Assembly: GCA_023389455.1 (NCBI GenBank)
Contig: JAEWEJ010000004.1
Location: 1 to 6,189 of the forward strand
DNA: 6,189 bases
Direction of reading: 5' to 3'
Source: Actinomycetes bacterium
Lineage (GTDB): Bacteria > Actinomycetota > Actinomycetes > Actinomycetales > Cellulomonadaceae
The position numbers and the translations under genes were made by a program. The notes under the pieces were generated by a model, which was not told the origin of the DNA, ran no database searches, and was given only the letters and a program-made list of their open reading frames with translations. How positions within the stretch are numbered: the stretch's first letter is position 1; every line of letters starts with the position of its first letter. Positions 5,305 to 6,189 of the stretch are shown in pieces.

Positions 5305-6117
5305 GCCCAGCCGGACCTCGTCGAGCGTGCGCAGCTCGTGCCAGGCCACCTCCTGCGGGGCCGTGACCGCCAGCACGTCGGCCTCGGGCAGGGGGCCCAG
5401 GTCCAGGCCCGTGAGGTCGGCGACGTCGGCCACGGGCACCTGGAACGTGCGGAAGGGCCCGAGCGGGGGCGGCTCGTCGGCTGCGGCGGCCGCGTGCGTG
5501 CCGGCGGCGAGCTCGGTGGCCGGCAGCTGCGGCGACTGGTCGAGCACGAACGCCGCCGCCGCCAGGCGCCGGCCACCGTCGAGGGCCCACGCCGCGACCT
5601 TCCAGAAGCGCCGTGGCAGGGCGACGCCCCGGTAGACCGGGTCGTCGCCGGCCAGCACCGGGCCCGTCAGCACCGAGATCCGCGTCCGCTGCGCGCGGGC
5701 GTGCTCCAGCACGTGGTCCTCCAGGCCCAGCCACAGCTCTCGGCTCTGGTTGAAGCCCGACGCCTGGGGGGCCGCGTTCGGGTAGGTGAACGTGTCGCGG
5801 CTCGCCTGCGCGGCCTCCCCCGGGGCACCCCAGGCCGGGTCCCGGCGCCGCACCAGGTGCCCGCGGTCCAGGTCGTTGCGTGCGTACAGCTCGGGTCCCG
5901 TCTGCTCGTCCCCGGGCACGCGCGGGTCCAGGCGCCAGTCGTCGTCGCGCGGCACGTCGAGCAGCGTGACCCCGTCGACGTTGACCGCCGTGGCCGCCGC
6001 GAGCCGACGGGCCGGGTCCAGCAGCACGGTGAAGTGCGTGGCGGGGAGCTCGCGCACCGGCTGCGGTGCACGCGGCAGCGGGACCTGCGGCCCCAGGAAC
6101 GTCGGGTCGTACCCCAT
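5299..6117 (-). CDS. DNA/RNA non-specific endonuclease (NUC superfamily, Serratia nuclease-like)
   Basis: This is a predicted magnesium-dependent sugar-non-specific nuclease of 272 residues. The catalytic signature DRGH is at 84-87 (His87 as general base), preceded by LYARNDL (77-83). YPNAAPQASGFNQ (112-124) supplies Asn123, matching the Mg-ligand Asn of Serratia nuclease, and WLGLED (129-134) supplies Glu133, matching its catalytic Glu. SVLTGPVL (148-155) and the FWKVAAW core strand (171-177) follow, then VLDQSPQLP (191-199). An Ala/Pro-rich linker (about 204-220) leads to a C-terminal part ending in WHELRTLDEVRLGA. The N-terminus MGYDPTFLGPQVPLP has no signal peptide or membrane segment, unlike the secreted Serratia enzyme, so it appears cytoplasmic or is exported by another route. 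The start is the ATG at 6117 with AGGGG 6 nt upstream. A GTG at 6159 would add 14 residues without a ribosome site. No inhibitor gene is visible next to it. The biological role is unknown. Confidence 0.87.
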   Translation of the reverse strand: MGYDPTFLGPQVPLPRAPQPVRELPATHFTVLLDPARRLAAATAVNVDGVTLLDVPRDDDWRLDPRVPGDEQTGPELYARNDLDRGHLVRRRDPAWGAPGEAAQASRDTFTYPNAAPQASGFNQSRELWLGLEDHVLEHARAQRTRISVLTGPVLAGDDPVYRGVALPRRFWKVAAWALDGGRRLAAAAFVLDQSPQLPATELAAGTHAAAAADEPPPLGPFRTFQVPVADVADLTGLDLGPLPEADVLAVTAPQEVAWHELRTLDEVRLGA

Positions 6118-6120
6118 CAG

Positions 6121-6128
6121 CCACCCCT
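6121..6128 (-). promoter_or_regulatory. Ribosome binding site of the nuclease gene
   Basis: On the minus strand AGGGGTGG precedes the ATG at 6117, with 6 nt between AGGGG and the ATG. This strong match supports ATG 6117 (protein beginning MGYDPTFLG) over the upstream GTG at 6159. Confidence 0.7.
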
Positions 6129-6157
6129 GCCCACGAGCGGACCACCGGACCCGGACC

Positions 6158-6163
6158 ACGGTA
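6158..6163 (-). promoter_or_regulatory. Weak candidate -10 element for the nuclease gene
   Basis: TACCGT on the minus strand fits the loose actinobacterial -10 pattern TANNNT and would give a leader of roughly 35 nt before the ATG at 6117. It overlaps the alternative GTG at 6159, which would then not be transcribed as a start. No -35 can be named, and the rest of 6118-6189 shows nothing else. Confidence 0.25.
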
Positions 6164-6189
6164 CCCAGGCCGGCCGGACGCCGCCGGGG

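Noticed and set aside
4053..5576. 507-codon minus-strand frame over purC and the nuclease end
   Set aside because: It is antisense to purC and out of frame with the nuclease, and its translation has no domain.
6118..6159. GTG at 6159 as the nuclease start
   Set aside because: It has no ribosome site, overlaps a possible -10 element, and the added residues are not hydrophobic. ATG 6117 has AGGGG at a good distance.

Overview
The window is 6.2 kb of very GC-rich DNA with almost exclusively G or C at third codon positions, frequent GTG starts and short intergenic gaps. This points to a high-GC actinobacterium. The purA, purC and nuclease sequences look to me most like Micrococcales (Cellulomonas and relatives), but the genus is inference.

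Layout, left to right. (1) The 3' two-thirds of purA (adenylosuccinate synthase) on + runs off the left edge. (2) A divergent regulator/transporter pair follows: an MFS-type efflux permease on - (901-2295) and a cysteine-free ArsR/HTH_20-type winged-helix regulator on + (2374-2967). They share a 78-bp intergenic region that holds an unusually regular array of TGCA-centred dyads. (3) purD (3055-4362) and purC (4359-5282) on + overlap by four bases (GTGA). They encode the second step and the SAICAR-forming step of de novo purine synthesis. (4) A convergent gene on - (5299-6117) encodes a DNA/RNA non-specific endonuclease of the Serratia nuclease (NUC) superfamily with no signal peptide. Its promoter region lies at the right edge.

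How the genes work together: purA, purD and purC serve IMP/AMP synthesis, and purD-purC look translationally coupled. The MFS/regulator pair is a self-contained detoxification-type cassette sitting between purine genes; nothing in the sequence ties its substrate to purines. The nuclease is a separate unit facing purC. Both convergent junctions (purA/MFS and purC/nuclease) have inverted repeats containing the stop codons of both genes, but no T-tracts.

Most of the window is ordinary housekeeping DNA. I did not find a clearly new system. The most notable signals are the 14-bp-phased operator array that runs into the regulator's start codon (2324-2375), and the 33-bp tandem repeat that forms the N-terminal tail of the MFS protein and includes its start codon (2205-2300). 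No tRNA, rRNA, CRISPR array, insertion sequence or attachment site was seen. The only gene-free stretches are short (49, 78, 87, 16 and about 72 bp).
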